Below are positions 1 to 7,647 of a stretch of 11,082 nt of DNA, piece after piece; within the stretch, counting starts at the first letter, position 1; every line of letters starts with the position of its first letter. The position numbers and the translations under genes were made by a program. Origin of the DNA: Lentisphaerota bacterium (GTDB taxonomy: Bacteria > Verrucomicrobiota > Kiritimatiellia > RFP12 > UBA3636); the NCBI GenBank assembly GCA_012514445.1, contig JAAZAI010000433.1, positions 1 to 11,082 on the forward strand, written 5' to 3'. The notes under the pieces are model-generated. The model made no database searches. It saw only the letters and a list, made by a program, of their open reading frames with translations, and was not told the origin of the DNA.

Positions 1-110
1 ACGAGAAGTGGCCGACCTGGACGGGACCCGGGGAGATGGACCGGCACGACGTGCGCGAGCGCGGCCTCGTCCCCTGCGGCCTGCTCGAACCGCTCGAACT
101 CGCCTGGTAG
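1..110 (+). CDS. C-terminal end of an unidentified protein (possible glycoside hydrolase tail)
   Basis: An open frame entering from the left edge (first full codon at position 3) ends in TAG at 108-110 and gives 35 residues ending GLLEPLELAW. A tail of the type G-L-L-x-P-V/L-x-L is common at the extreme C-terminus of glycoside hydrolases and related beta-sandwich proteins, where it forms the last strand. That resemblance, and the sugar-related neighbours, are the only basis for the suggested role. The codons are GC-rich at third positions, like the other genes here, and composition changes clearly after the stop. The fragment is too short for a firm family call, and even its coding status rests on composition and the plausible tail. 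Confidence 0.5.
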   Translation, partial: EKWPTWTGPGEMDRHDVRERGLVPCGLLEPLELAW

Positions 111-235
111 GAAGCGCGATCGTCATCGGATGATGAAAGGACGGTGCGCCGTCGAAGGAACGGAAGGGAATGGATGGCGTGTTCATGGCGTGGACTTCAC
201 AAGTTGAGTTGAATGAATGTTGGAAAGTTTTTATC

Positions 236-312
236 TGAAATCAGGAAGGGACTGCGGTGTCGCGGAAGGCTGTTCTGCAGATGCTTCACGGGCGGGGGCA
301 TTCCTGATTTCA
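236..312. repeat. 12-bp perfect inverted repeat with 53-bp GC-rich spacer
   Basis: TGAAATCAGGAA at 236-247 is the exact reverse complement of TTCCTGATTTCA at 301-312. The arms are AT-rich while the 53-bp spacer is GC-rich. The core ATCAGGAA recurs in the arms of the next inverted repeat (366-474), so the two appear to be related units. The pair could fold as a stem in RNA from either strand, or mark the ends of a small dispersed element. Neither is shown by the sequence alone. Confidence 0.7.
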
Positions 313-365
313 TGATTTCAAATTGAATCTTTCAGCAGCGGAGGTGGCGCGGATGTGGGGATTGA

Positions 366-474
366 ATCAGAAAAACGGGAAAACGGGATGGAATGGCTGG
401 AGCGGCGGCTGGGGGTCGTGAAAGTCTGGATCACGAAAAGCATCTCTCATTTCCTGTTTTCCAGTTTTCCTGAT
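366..474. repeat. 22-nt imperfect inverted repeat (19 of 22 paired)
   Basis: The 22 bases at 366-387 and the 22 bases at 453-474 are complementary at 19 positions. The right arm, read on the minus strand, starts ATCAGGAAAAC and contains two GGAAAAC units. The left arm starts ATCAGAAAAACGGGAAAAC. The spacer is 65 bp. The shared ATCAGGAA core links it to the 236-312 repeat, giving four alternating copies (+,-,+,-) in about 240 bp. It lies downstream of both flanking genes and could act as a 3'-end structure for one of them, but the sequence after the stem is not a clear U tract. Confidence 0.65.
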
Positions 475-603
475 AGAAAAAACACTCTTGATCCTACTCC
501 GCTTGGCTGTCGGGACGGGAATGCAGTTCTCGACACACGCGTTTCACGGACAAAGGGATAGCGGCAAAATTGAACAGGAGTCCCGTAACGACATTCGTGG
601 CTT

Positions 604-2799
604 TCATGTGGGAGCGCGGCCGACGCGGATGTCGTAGAGGCTGCGGACGACCAGCTTGCGGCGGAAGGCGAACTGGGTCATGGCGTTCACGGCGGAGACG
701 AAGACGTCGAGCGGCTCGTCGGGCTCGAGGCAGAAGAAGTTGTCGCTGAACTGCGCCTGTTCGCCGGGAAGATCCAGCCACACCCAGAAGGCGGGGCTCG
801 TGGCCGAGAGCGTCACCTTGAACGCCTGCTCGCCGTCGACGTCGAGCGTGTCGGCCACATCCACCGCGATGCGCGGATCCTCCATCGCCAGATGCTTGGG
901 CGGCGCGAAGAGCACCGGCGCGCGGGACAGCGTGAAGCCCTCGGCGTCGAGCAGCGAAAGCCAGAGCACGACCTCCTCGGGGCGGTAGTGGTCGAGCAGC
1001 GCGCGCAGATCGAGCGGTCCGCCCTCGACGGACGCTCCGGCCGCGCACGCCAGTTCGCGTTCGCCCTGGTCGAGCACGAGGCCGCCCATGGTCGTGGCGG
1101 ACCAGACGAACCTCGCCGCAACGTCGTCCGCGCCGGTGTTGAGAATCGACACGTCGACCCGGCCGCCTTCGCGCGCGAAGCCGCGCACCGTCGTCGGGGC
1201 CAGTTCGCCCTGCGCGAGATAGTGCAGCGCCTTCCAGCGGCCGTCGGCGTCGATGGACGAGCCGTCGGCGATCGCCCAGCAGCTTGCGAAGGGCTCCCAG
1301 AGCACGCCGGGGCAGGCCGGGTCGCGGAGCTTCCCGGCGATCGCGGCGCAGACCTCGACGCCGTGGGCGATCTGGCTGAGCCAGAGCCAGTCGCGGAATT
1401 CGCCGGGCAGCGGCCACCTCGCGGCGAGCGCGGTCACGAGGCCCGCGGCGCCGCGGCCGCCGGCCACGCGCGCTTCCATCGCCGCGCAGGTGATGTTGCG
1501 CGAAGCGGGCGGAACGCAGGCTTCCAGCGTCTCGGGCGCGGGATACGAAAACACGTCGCGCAGCACGCTGAGCCCGTCCGTCTCGTCCGGCTCCCCGAGG
1601 AGCACGTCGGGGATGCAGGCACGCGGAAGCAGGCGGTAGCGATGGTCCTCGCCGTCCTCGTTGTCGTCGTCGACGTCGGCCGAGCCGATCGCCGCGAGGC
1701 CGAGCACGACGAGCCCCCGCTCGTCGCAGGCGTCCCAGAAGGCCTCGTCCTCGAACGTGCCGCCCTCCCACATCCGCAGCGCGTTGAGGCCCGCCTCGGC
1801 GGCGCTGCCCACGAGAAAGGAGTAGTCTTCGGGGGCCACGCGCGAGGGGAAGAGGCCGGGCGGGATCCACACGGCGCCCTTGAGCGCGAACGCCACGCCG
1901 TTGCAGGCGAGGCGGCGCGCGCCGCCGGTCTCATCCGCTTCCGTCAAGAGCGTGCGCAGTCCGATGCGGCAGGCGATGCGGTCGAGGGTCGCGCCGGCCG
2001 CGTCGTGGAGCGTCACCTCGAGGCCGTACAGCGGCTGCTCCCCGAGGCCGTTGGGCCACCAGAGCCGGGGCTCGTCGATGCGCGCCTCGGCGTTGAACGC
2101 GCCGTCGCCCTGCTCGGGCACGGCGCCATCGCCGCGGCACACGCAGACGCCGTCGGGATCGGTGATCGCGAAGCGCACGCCGAGGCCCGCGAAGCTGTCG
2201 CCCGCCGTTTCGATCCAGCCGCCGAGGAAGATCGACGCAGCGCCGGCCGCGTGGCGCTGGCTGAAGCCGAAGTCGCTGAAGTGGGCCGCGTTCCACGCCC
2301 GGAGGCGCACGGGACGCGAAATGCCGGCGGTGACGCATTCCGGGCTGTAGGCGGAGCCGAAACCATAGCGCGCCTTGCGGGCGGCCGCGGAACCCGCCGC
2401 GCGGCAGGGTGCGGACACCGCCACGCGCACGTGGTTGGCGCCGGGACGGAGCGCGTGCTTGACCTCGGCGCGCCAGCGATGGAACATGTTGTCGGCCTTC
2501 AGCACGGCGACGTCGTTGACGAAGACCTCGGCGATCGTGTCGATGCCGTCGAATTCGAGGTCGACGATGTCGTGGGCCAGCAGCGCCGCGTCCACCTCGA
2601 ACGGGCGTTCGAAGATCCAGTCGCGTTCGCCGACCCACTTCACCTCGGCGGCGTTGTCGCCGATGCCGGGATCGGGGATGAGCCCCGCCTCCATGAGCGC
2701 GGGGTGGACGCCGCCGGGAACGACGACGTCGAGGCCGGCGACGGCCTCGAGCCCAGGCGAGGACAGCCGCCAGACGCCCGTGAGATCAAGAATCCGCAT
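604..2799 (-). CDS. Beta-mannosidase-like GH2 protein lacking catalytic motifs
   Basis: This 731-residue protein is a clear homologue of GH2 beta-mannosidases. The N-terminal beta-sandwich starts LTGVW and has VPGGVHPALMEAGLIPDPG at 27-45 and VKWVGERDWIFERPF at 53-67. The barrel has LRMWEGGTFEDEAFWDACDE at 341-360 and GRWKALHY at 520-527, and the C-terminal Ig-like domain has FSDNFFCLEP at 684-693. The key active-site motifs are altered. Family FGWDWGP reads FGSAYSP (147-153). The acid/base segment WCGNNE is absent, with only about 45 residues between the GGTFED strand region and the nucleophile site. Family SEFGFQ corresponds to LRDVFSYP (413-420), and WQLND to WEPFAS (501-506). Members usually have about 820-870 residues. 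No signal peptide is visible, so it is probably cytoplasmic. The start overlaps the kinase stop by 14 bp, implying coupled translation; no good Shine-Dalgarno sequence is seen. It is probably not a working hydrolase. Confidence 0.9.
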   Translation of the reverse strand: MRILDLTGVWRLSSPGLEAVAGLDVVVPGGVHPALMEAGLIPDPGIGDNAAEVKWVGERDWIFERPFEVDAALLAHDIVDLEFDGIDTIAEVFVNDVAVLKADNMFHRWRAEVKHALRPGANHVRVAVSAPCRAAGSAAARKARYGFGSAYSPECVTAGISRPVRLRAWNAAHFSDFGFSQRHAAGAASIFLGGWIETAGDSFAGLGVRFAITDPDGVCVCRGDGAVPEQGDGAFNAEARIDEPRLWWPNGLGEQPLYGLEVTLHDAAGATLDRIACRIGLRTLLTEADETGGARRLACNGVAFALKGAVWIPPGLFPSRVAPEDYSFLVGSAAEAGLNALRMWEGGTFEDEAFWDACDERGLVVLGLAAIGSADVDDDNEDGEDHRYRLLPRACIPDVLLGEPDETDGLSVLRDVFSYPAPETLEACVPPASRNITCAAMEARVAGGRGAAGLVTALAARWPLPGEFRDWLWLSQIAHGVEVCAAIAGKLRDPACPGVLWEPFASCWAIADGSSIDADGRWKALHYLAQGELAPTTVRGFAREGGRVDVSILNTGADDVAARFVWSATTMGGLVLDQGERELACAAGASVEGGPLDLRALLDHYRPEEVVLWLSLLDAEGFTLSRAPVLFAPPKHLAMEDPRIAVDVADTLDVDGEQAFKVTLSATSPAFWVWLDLPGEQAQFSDNFFCLEPDEPLDVFVSAVNAMTQFAFRRKLVVRSLYDIRVGRAPT

Positions 2800-4507
2800 G
2801 GCCGGGGGACGCTTCGGAGTTTAAGCAGCGCTGGATGTGCACCGCGAGATCGTGCCGGTTGAAGGGCTTGGAGATGAAATGGAGATCCTTTTCCAGCACG
2901 CCGCGACTGGCGATGAAGTCCGCCGTGTAGCCGGACATGTAGAGCACGCGGATGTCGGGCTGGTCGGCTCGGATGCGCGCCGCCAGCTCCCTGCCGTTCA
3001 TGCCGGACATGACCACGTCGGTGAGCAGCAGATCGATTTTGCCGGGCTCGGCTTTCATGCGCTCGATAGCGGCCTCGGGGCCCTCGGCGGCGATGACGCG
3101 GTAGCCCAGGCTCCGAAGCATCGTCGCGCCCAGCTTGAGGAGGAGGGCTTCGTCCTCCACGATCATCACGGTCTGGCCGCCGCCGACCGGCTCCTTGACA
3201 GGCGCGGTCTGCCCCGGCTCGTTCTCCGGGCGTTCCTGGGCGGGCAGATGGACGCGGAAGACGGCTCCAGAGCCGGGCGGGCTCTCGGCGACGACGAAGC
3301 CGCCGTTCTGAGTGACGATGCCGTGGACGGTGGCGAGGCCGAGGCCGGTGCCCTCTCCGACGGGCTTGGTGGAGAAGAACGGCTCGAAGGCATGGGCGAT
3401 GACCTCCGACGACATCCCCTCCCCCGTGTCGGAAACGGAGAGGACGACGTACTCGCCGGGGACGCAGCCCTCGTGCAGGGAGCAGACGGTGCGCGAACAA
3501 GTGGTGCGGGACGTCTCGATGGTGATCGTGCCGACGTCGTGGATCGCGTCGCGGGCGTTGACGCAGAGGTTGGTGAGGATCTGGTCGATCTGCACGGGGT
3601 CGATCTTGACGCGGCAGGGTTCGGCGGCGGGGAGCCAGACGAGGTCGACGTTCTCGCCGATGAGCCGGCCCAGGAGCTTGAGGCAGCCCTCCACGGCTTC
3701 GTTCAGGTCGAGGATCTTGGGCTGGACGAGCTGCCTGCGGGCGAAGGCGAGCAACTGCCGGGTGATATCGGAGGAGCGCCGGGCGGCGCCGATGATCGCG
3801 TCGACTTCCTCGTGGAGCGGGCTCTCGACGTGAAGGTTCTCCTTGAGCAGCTCGGCGTTGCCGAGGATCACGCCAAGCATGTTGTTGAAGTCATGGGCGA
3901 CGCCGCCGGCCAGTCGGCCGACCGTCTCCATCTTCTGGGAATGCGCCAGCTGCTCCTCCATCCTGAGCCGCTCGGTGATGTCGCGCTTCACGCCCACGTA
4001 GTTGACGATCCGCCCCTCGGCGTCCTTGACGGGGGAGATGGCGGCGTCCTCGATGAAGAGCTGGCCGTCCTTGCGCTTGTTGACCATGCGGCCGAAGAAC
4101 GGCAATCCGTTGGCCAGGTGGTCCCACATCTCGCGATAGAAGCCGGGATCCTGCTTTCCGCTCTGGAGGATGCGCGGATTCTTGCCGATCAACTCCTTGC
4201 GCGAGTACCCCGTCACGCGCTCGAAGGTGGAGTTGACGTACTCGATGTTGGCGTCGGTGTCGGTAATGACCACCGCGTCCCAGCCCTGCTCGATCGCGGC
4301 GACGAGGCGGCTGTTGTCGGCGACGGCGCGCGCCAGATCCTGGTTTGCCTGCTCCAGCCTCCGGCGGGCTTCGGCCGCATCCTCCATCATGTTGAGCGCG
4401 GCGAGGCGGAAGCGTTCAAGTTCCTCGAGGTCTGGCGCGGCGCCGGGGCCTTCGGATCGAGTGACGGGGGCGGAGGGACGGGCGGGGGGAGGCGTGGGAA
4501 TAGTCAT
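2786..4507 (-). CDS. PAS-domain hybrid histidine kinase with C-terminal receiver
   Basis: A soluble hybrid sensor kinase of 573 residues from the ATG at 4507. In order: a Pro-rich start, a short coiled coil (about 25-68), one PAS domain (about 68-182), a HisKA dimerisation domain with the phospho-acceptor His205 in GGVAHDFNNMLG, and an HATPase domain. The HATPase has its N box (NARDAI, 317-322), G1 (DTGEGM), F box (FEPFFSTK) and G2 (GEGTGLGLA). A CheY-like receiver follows (about 447-570) with acidic residues VEDE, phospho-acceptor Asp497 in LLLTDVVMSGMNG, and the conserved Ser and Lys (YMSGY, SKPF). All catalytic motifs look intact. There is no transmembrane segment and no DNA-binding output. 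It follows the sensor gene directly, so it is probably the kinase for that sensor. A TTG at 4525, overlapping the sensor stop as TTGA, is an alternative start adding six residues; neither start has a clear Shine-Dalgarno sequence. Confidence 0.93.
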   Translation of the reverse strand: MTIPTPPPARPSAPVTRSEGPGAAPDLEELERFRLAALNMMEDAAEARRRLEQANQDLARAVADNSRLVAAIEQGWDAVVITDTDANIEYVNSTFERVTGYSRKELIGKNPRILQSGKQDPGFYREMWDHLANGLPFFGRMVNKRKDGQLFIEDAAISPVKDAEGRIVNYVGVKRDITERLRMEEQLAHSQKMETVGRLAGGVAHDFNNMLGVILGNAELLKENLHVESPLHEEVDAIIGAARRSSDITRQLLAFARRQLVQPKILDLNEAVEGCLKLLGRLIGENVDLVWLPAAEPCRVKIDPVQIDQILTNLCVNARDAIHDVGTITIETSRTTCSRTVCSLHEGCVPGEYVVLSVSDTGEGMSSEVIAHAFEPFFSTKPVGEGTGLGLATVHGIVTQNGGFVVAESPPGSGAVFRVHLPAQERPENEPGQTAPVKEPVGGGQTVMIVEDEALLLKLGATMLRSLGYRVIAAEGPEAAIERMKAEPGKIDLLLTDVVMSGMNGRELAARIRADQPDIRVLYMSGYTADFIASRGVLEKDLHFISKPFNRHDLAVHIQRCLNSEASPGHADS

Positions 4508-4521
4508 CGTGGGACGGGTGC

Positions 4522-6843
4522 TCAAGATGGGGGGGTCTTCGGGTCGGCGAGAAAATGCAGAGGATAAGGCGGATCGGCGCCGAGCTTGCGGGCAAGCTCG
4601 TTGACCTCCTGCTTCAATTCGACCATGCGCACTTCGCGCCCGGTCGCCAGTTGATTGAAGCGGCGCAGTTCATCGTTCTGGCGGAGCAGACGCTCCTCCG
4701 CGCGCTTGAGGGGCGTGATGTCGTAGTAGTGCTCGACCCGGCCGCCGGCGAAGATGCCGGTGGTGATCGGCCGGCTCGAGTGCTGGAGCCAGCGGGCTTC
4801 GCGTCCCTCGCCGGCGAGCACGTGGCAGTTGAAGCGCTCGATGAAGGTGTTGTCGTCGTAGGTGGCCAGCACCTTGTCCGTAAAGGTCTGCGGATCTTCG
4901 AAGATCCCCGCGATCCGCTCGCGGATGAGCTGCCGTTTGTCGGCGCCGATCGCGGCCTCGCGGTCGAAGCCGAAATAGCGCGCCATCGCCTTGTTGACCC
5001 AGGCGACGCGGAACTGGGCGTCGAGGATGAACGTACCGACCTCCGAATTGTCCAGGACGTCGTCCGTGAGCGAGCGGTAGCGGCTCTCGCTCGCCGCGAG
5101 GGCCTCCTGGATGCGCTTCGTCTCGGTGACGTCGGCGAAGATGGTGGCGAAGTGGCCGGCCGCGACGCGGTAGGCGGTGACGTCGTAGTGCCGATCGAGG
5201 GCCCTTGAATAGCTCTGGAAGCGGATCGGCTCGCCCGTCTGGACGACGCGCCCGTAGCGTTCGATCCACTCCGGCTCCGTCTGCGGCAGCACCTCGAGCA
5301 CCGTCCGGCCGGCCACGTCGCGCGCTTTGAGCCCCGTCATCCGCTCGAACGCGGGATTGACGTCCACGAAGCGGTAGTCGACGGGCTTCCCGGCGGCGTC
5401 GCAGATGAGTTCATGGGAGGCGAAGCCGCTGAGCATCTGCCGGAAGAGCGTCTTGTAGTTGTGCTCGAGCGTCTGGTCGCGGAACACGAGCACGACGCCG
5501 GTGATGCGCCCGGCGTCGTCGAGGATCGGAGCCGCCGAGTCGGCGATGGGATGCTCGACGCCGTCCTTCGCAATGAGCACCGTGTGGTTGGCGAGGCCCA
5601 CGACGCCCCCTTCGCGCAGCGCCTTGGCGACGGGGCTCTCCACCTCCTGGCGCGTCTGCTCGTTGACGATGTGGAAGACCTCCTGCAACGGCCGTCCCTG
5701 CGCCTGGGCGCTCGTCCATCCGGTCAGCGCCTCCGCCACGGGGTTGAGGAACTGCACATGCCCCTCGCGATCCGTCGCGATGACGGCGTCGCCGATCGCC
5801 TTGAGCGTGATGCGGTGCTCCTCCAGACTCTCGCGCAACCGCGCCTCGGACTCGTAGAGCTGGCGGTAGCGGTGCTTGCGGTCGCGATTCACCACGGCCG
5901 CGCCCAAGGCGACGAGGCTGAACACCAGGGCGAAGAACAGCACGACGACCGTCAGCGCCTGCACACGCCCGGCGGCGAAGATCTCCGCCGCGTTCCGCTT
6001 GGCGAGGATAAACCAGGGAGAATCCGGCACCGGACAGACGTAGGCCAGCACGTCGTCCCCTCGGTAGTGCGCCTTGATCTGCTGGTCCAGGGCCGCCGCC
6101 ACGGCCAGCACGACGGCGTCCGAAACGCGAGCCGAAGACGCCGTCGACGGGTCGGGCCAATAACGCAGGGTGTTGAGCGAGAGGATGCGATCGCCCTCGC
6201 GCCGCAGAAGCAGCGTCTCCGCCATTCGGCTCGGGGTCGGCCAGGTCTCGACCAGCGGCAGGAGATAGCTCGAAACGTTGCAGACGAGAACGATCGCGCA
6301 GACGGGCGGCCGATCGGGATCCCCGGGATGCGGCACCGGGACGATGACGCCCAGATGCGCATCGCGTCCGGCAACCGGCACATGGACGTCTTTGATGACA
6401 GGCTCCCGCCCAGCCAGGATCTGCTTCATCTCGTCGGCGGAGAGGCCTGGCAGGCCAGTCTCTCCGGCGGTGCTGAGCAGGGGACGTCCGTCCGAGCCGA
6501 CCAGCAGCAGTTCATCGTAGCGATAGTGGGTCAGAAGGCTCATGAACCGTGCCCGAATCGGCGCCGCCCGTTCCGGCGAGGGCGCATCGAGGTAGGCGGC
6601 GACGGCCTGCTGGAGAAACGGCCCTTCGACCAGCACCCGCGCGTCGGCCAGGCGCTCCGTGCGCCACTGGGCGATTTCCACCGCCTTGAGGGTGCCGATC
6701 GCCTCAAGCTCCTCGGCCGCACGTTTGCAGAGGTTGTGCCGCTGGTCCCGGAAGAACCGGAACGTGGCAACGGACAGGAAGGCGACTGCGGAGAGAATCA
6801 GCGCCGCCAAAATTCTAAACAGTTTCAGATCCTCTTTTTTCAT
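4522..6843 (-). CDS. Membrane sensor protein with extracytoplasmic domain and three PAS domains, no kinase domain
   Basis: This 773-residue protein has a transmembrane helix at about 9-31 and an extracytoplasmic ligand domain at about 33-293, opening with the helix ELEAIGTLKAVEIAQWRTER, a Cache-like layout. A second transmembrane helix lies at about 295-317. Three PAS domains follow: about 341-457 (ITLKAIGDAVIATDREG), 465-578 (FVDVNPAFERMTG) and 588-713 (FILDAQFRVAWVNKAM). A C-terminal coiled coil contains RRFNQLATGREVRMVELK (727-744), a motif typical of the linker that joins PAS arrays to partner kinases. No HisKA, HATPase, GGDEF or EAL domain is present, so it must signal through another protein. 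The kinase gene immediately downstream, in the same orientation, is the obvious partner. It is the first gene of the minus-strand cluster, starting at an ATG 243 bp from the divergent lipoprotein gene. The ligand is unknown. Confidence 0.9.
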   Translation of the reverse strand: MKKEDLKLFRILAALILSAVAFLSVATFRFFRDQRHNLCKRAAEELEAIGTLKAVEIAQWRTERLADARVLVEGPFLQQAVAAYLDAPSPERAAPIRARFMSLLTHYRYDELLLVGSDGRPLLSTAGETGLPGLSADEMKQILAGREPVIKDVHVPVAGRDAHLGVIVPVPHPGDPDRPPVCAIVLVCNVSSYLLPLVETWPTPSRMAETLLLRREGDRILSLNTLRYWPDPSTASSARVSDAVVLAVAAALDQQIKAHYRGDDVLAYVCPVPDSPWFILAKRNAAEIFAAGRVQALTVVVLFFALVFSLVALGAAVVNRDRKHRYRQLYESEARLRESLEEHRITLKAIGDAVIATDREGHVQFLNPVAEALTGWTSAQAQGRPLQEVFHIVNEQTRQEVESPVAKALREGGVVGLANHTVLIAKDGVEHPIADSAAPILDDAGRITGVVLVFRDQTLEHNYKTLFRQMLSGFASHELICDAAGKPVDYRFVDVNPAFERMTGLKARDVAGRTVLEVLPQTEPEWIERYGRVVQTGEPIRFQSYSRALDRHYDVTAYRVAAGHFATIFADVTETKRIQEALAASESRYRSLTDDVLDNSEVGTFILDAQFRVAWVNKAMARYFGFDREAAIGADKRQLIRERIAGIFEDPQTFTDKVLATYDDNTFIERFNCHVLAGEGREARWLQHSSRPITTGIFAGGRVEHYYDITPLKRAEERLLRQNDELRRFNQLATGREVRMVELKQEVNELARKLGADPPYPLHFLADPKTPPS

Positions 6844-6940
6844 AGTTCACCGGCTCTGGTCCACACAACCGGAACCTACCGCTGAGCATGCCTTGACATC
6901 CTGTTGCCAAACCGTGCAGCGACAAATCGAAATTCATTTC

Positions 6941-6970
6941 ATTTTAGCGGATGAGCATCGCGTTGCACAA
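6941..6970 (-). promoter_or_regulatory. Weak candidate promoter for the sensor-kinase cluster
   Basis: On the minus strand, TTGTGC (6970-6965) and TAAAAT (6946-6941) are separated by 18 bp, about 100 bp before the sensor ATG. The -35 match is poor (three of six). The element is listed because this AT-rich divergent region is the only sizeable space upstream of the three-gene cluster. Confidence 0.25.
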
Positions 6971-6994
6971 GCAAAATTCCCCGATTCAAAGGCC

Positions 6995-7023
6995 GTGACA
7001 TTTCCGATCGCATTGAATATACT
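6995..7023 (+). promoter_or_regulatory. Sigma70-like promoter of the glycine-zipper lipoprotein gene
   Basis: GTGACA at 6995-7000 (five of six to TTGACA) is followed after exactly 17 bp by TATACT at 7018-7023 (five of six to TATAAT). A start near 7030 would give a leader of about 57 nt before the ATG at 7087. This is the best consensus promoter in the window. Confidence 0.65.
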
Positions 7024-7074
7024 ATCTTTTCGTTTCGTCTAATCAACGTTCAGACACTTTCACCAAAATCCCCC

Positions 7075-7080
7075 AGGAGA
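7075..7080 (+). promoter_or_regulatory. Ribosome binding site of the lipoprotein gene
   Basis: AGGAGA at 7075-7080 lies 6 nt before the ATG at 7087 and fixes that start. It is the clearest Shine-Dalgarno sequence in the window; most other genes here have weak ones. Confidence 0.8.
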
Positions 7081-7086
7081 TCCAGC

Positions 7087-7554
7087 ATGAAACTCAAGAC
7101 AGCACCCCCCTTCATCGCCGCCGCCTGCCTCGCGATCGTCTCCGGTTGCATGAACGACGACTACGCCGGCACCACCTACTCGCGCGACCACGCGCGCCAA
7201 GGCCACACCATCTACACGGCCACGATCCAGTCGATCCAGAACGTGACGATCCAGGGGACCGAAGGCGTCCTCGGCGGCATCGGCGGCGCCGTTCTCGGCG
7301 GCGTCATCGGCCACTCGATCGGCGGCGGCAGCGGCAAGGACATCGCCACGGCCGCGGGCGCCATCGGCGGCGCGGTGGCGGGCTCCGCCGTCGAAGGCGC
7401 GGCCACCAAGAAGGCCGCCCTCGAGATCACCGTCAAATACGACAACGGCTCGACGGAAGCGATCGTCCAGCAGCCCGGCACCGACTTCTTCCAGGTCGGC
7501 CAGACCGTGCGCGTGGTGGTCAACGCCGACGGCACCAAGCGCGTCCGCCCGTAG
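7087..7554 (+). CDS. SlyB/Pcp-type glycine-zipper outer-membrane lipoprotein
   Basis: A 155-residue lipoprotein precursor. The signal peptide (1-20) ends in a lipobox, VSGC, with Cys21 as the expected lipidated residue. Asn23-Asp24-Asp25 follow after Met22. A glycine-zipper segment (about 60-104, GGIGGAVLGGVIGHSIGGG then GAIGGAVAGSAVEG) matches the 17-kDa antigen/Rick_17kDa-type two-helix zipper that inserts in membranes. The C-terminal beta part (112-155) contains ITVKYDNGSTEAIVQ and FFQVGQTVRVVVNADG, as in SlyB and Pcp proteins. Length and layout fit the family. The role is likely in the cell envelope, structural or stress-linked; the precise function is not known from the sequence. It is monocistronic: its own promoter lies upstream and a strong terminator downstream. 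It is transcribed divergently from the sensor gene. Confidence 0.9.
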   Translation: MKLKTAPPFIAAACLAIVSGCMNDDYAGTTYSRDHARQGHTIYTATIQSIQNVTIQGTEGVLGGIGGAVLGGVIGHSIGGGSGKDIATAAGAIGGAVAGSAVEGAATKKAALEITVKYDNGSTEAIVQQPGTDFFQVGQTVRVVVNADGTKRVRP

Positions 7555-7574
7555 GCGACGGCGCATTCCCGGAT

Positions 7575-7614
7575 CGACGGCCGACGCGGAATTCACGTCG
7601 GCCGTCGTCCTTTT
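7575..7614 (+). terminator. Intrinsic terminator of the lipoprotein gene
   Basis: CGACGGCCGACG (7575-7586) and CGTCGGCCGTCG (7596-7607) form a perfect 12-bp GC-rich stem with a 9-nt loop. It is followed by CCTTTTCT (7609-7616), a short U-rich tail. The hairpin begins 20 nt after the stop codon at 7554. Confidence 0.85.
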
Positions 7615-7647
7615 CTCCACCGCTTCCGACCTTCGAGGATCGCTCCC

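Larger units (their letters stand above)
111..603. other. Non-coding intergenic region with inverted repeats
   Basis: This stretch of about 490 bp lies between a plus-strand gene ending at 110 and a minus-strand gene ending at 604, so it is a convergent 3'-3' region. It is visibly more AT-rich than the flanking genes, especially at 195-245, 300-335 and 430-485. It contains two inverted repeats, listed separately. It also holds a small GC hairpin just after the first gene (stem 140-144 with 149-153) and an 8-bp direct repeat ATGGCGTG at 174-181 and 185-192. The only open frame, 355-561, has no ribosome binding site and no family features. No U-tract terminator was seen for either flanking gene. 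Confidence 0.7.

Noticed and set aside
355..561. 68-codon plus-strand frame in the intergenic region
   Set aside because: No ribosome binding site, covers both arms of the 366-474 inverted repeat, and the product has no recognisable feature.
892..2862. 656-codon plus-strand open frame opposite the GH2 gene
   Set aside because: It is antisense to a recognisable GH2 protein, has an Arg/Ala/Glu/Val-rich composition typical of the reverse frame of GC-rich genes, and no family motif.
2837..6885. Long plus-strand open frames opposite the kinase and sensor genes (2837-4567, 5413-6885)
   Set aside because: Both are antisense to proteins with clear PAS, kinase and receiver motifs and show no domain of their own.
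6893..6921. TTGACA at 6893-6898 as a plus-strand -35 box
   Set aside because: No acceptable -10 hexamer lies 16-18 bp downstream (the sequence there is GC-rich), whereas the 6995-7023 pair is well matched.
7261..7420. Tandem repeat in the GGC-rich part of the lipoprotein gene
   Set aside because: The repetition reflects glycine-zipper codons in a protein-coding region and is not an exact DNA repeat.
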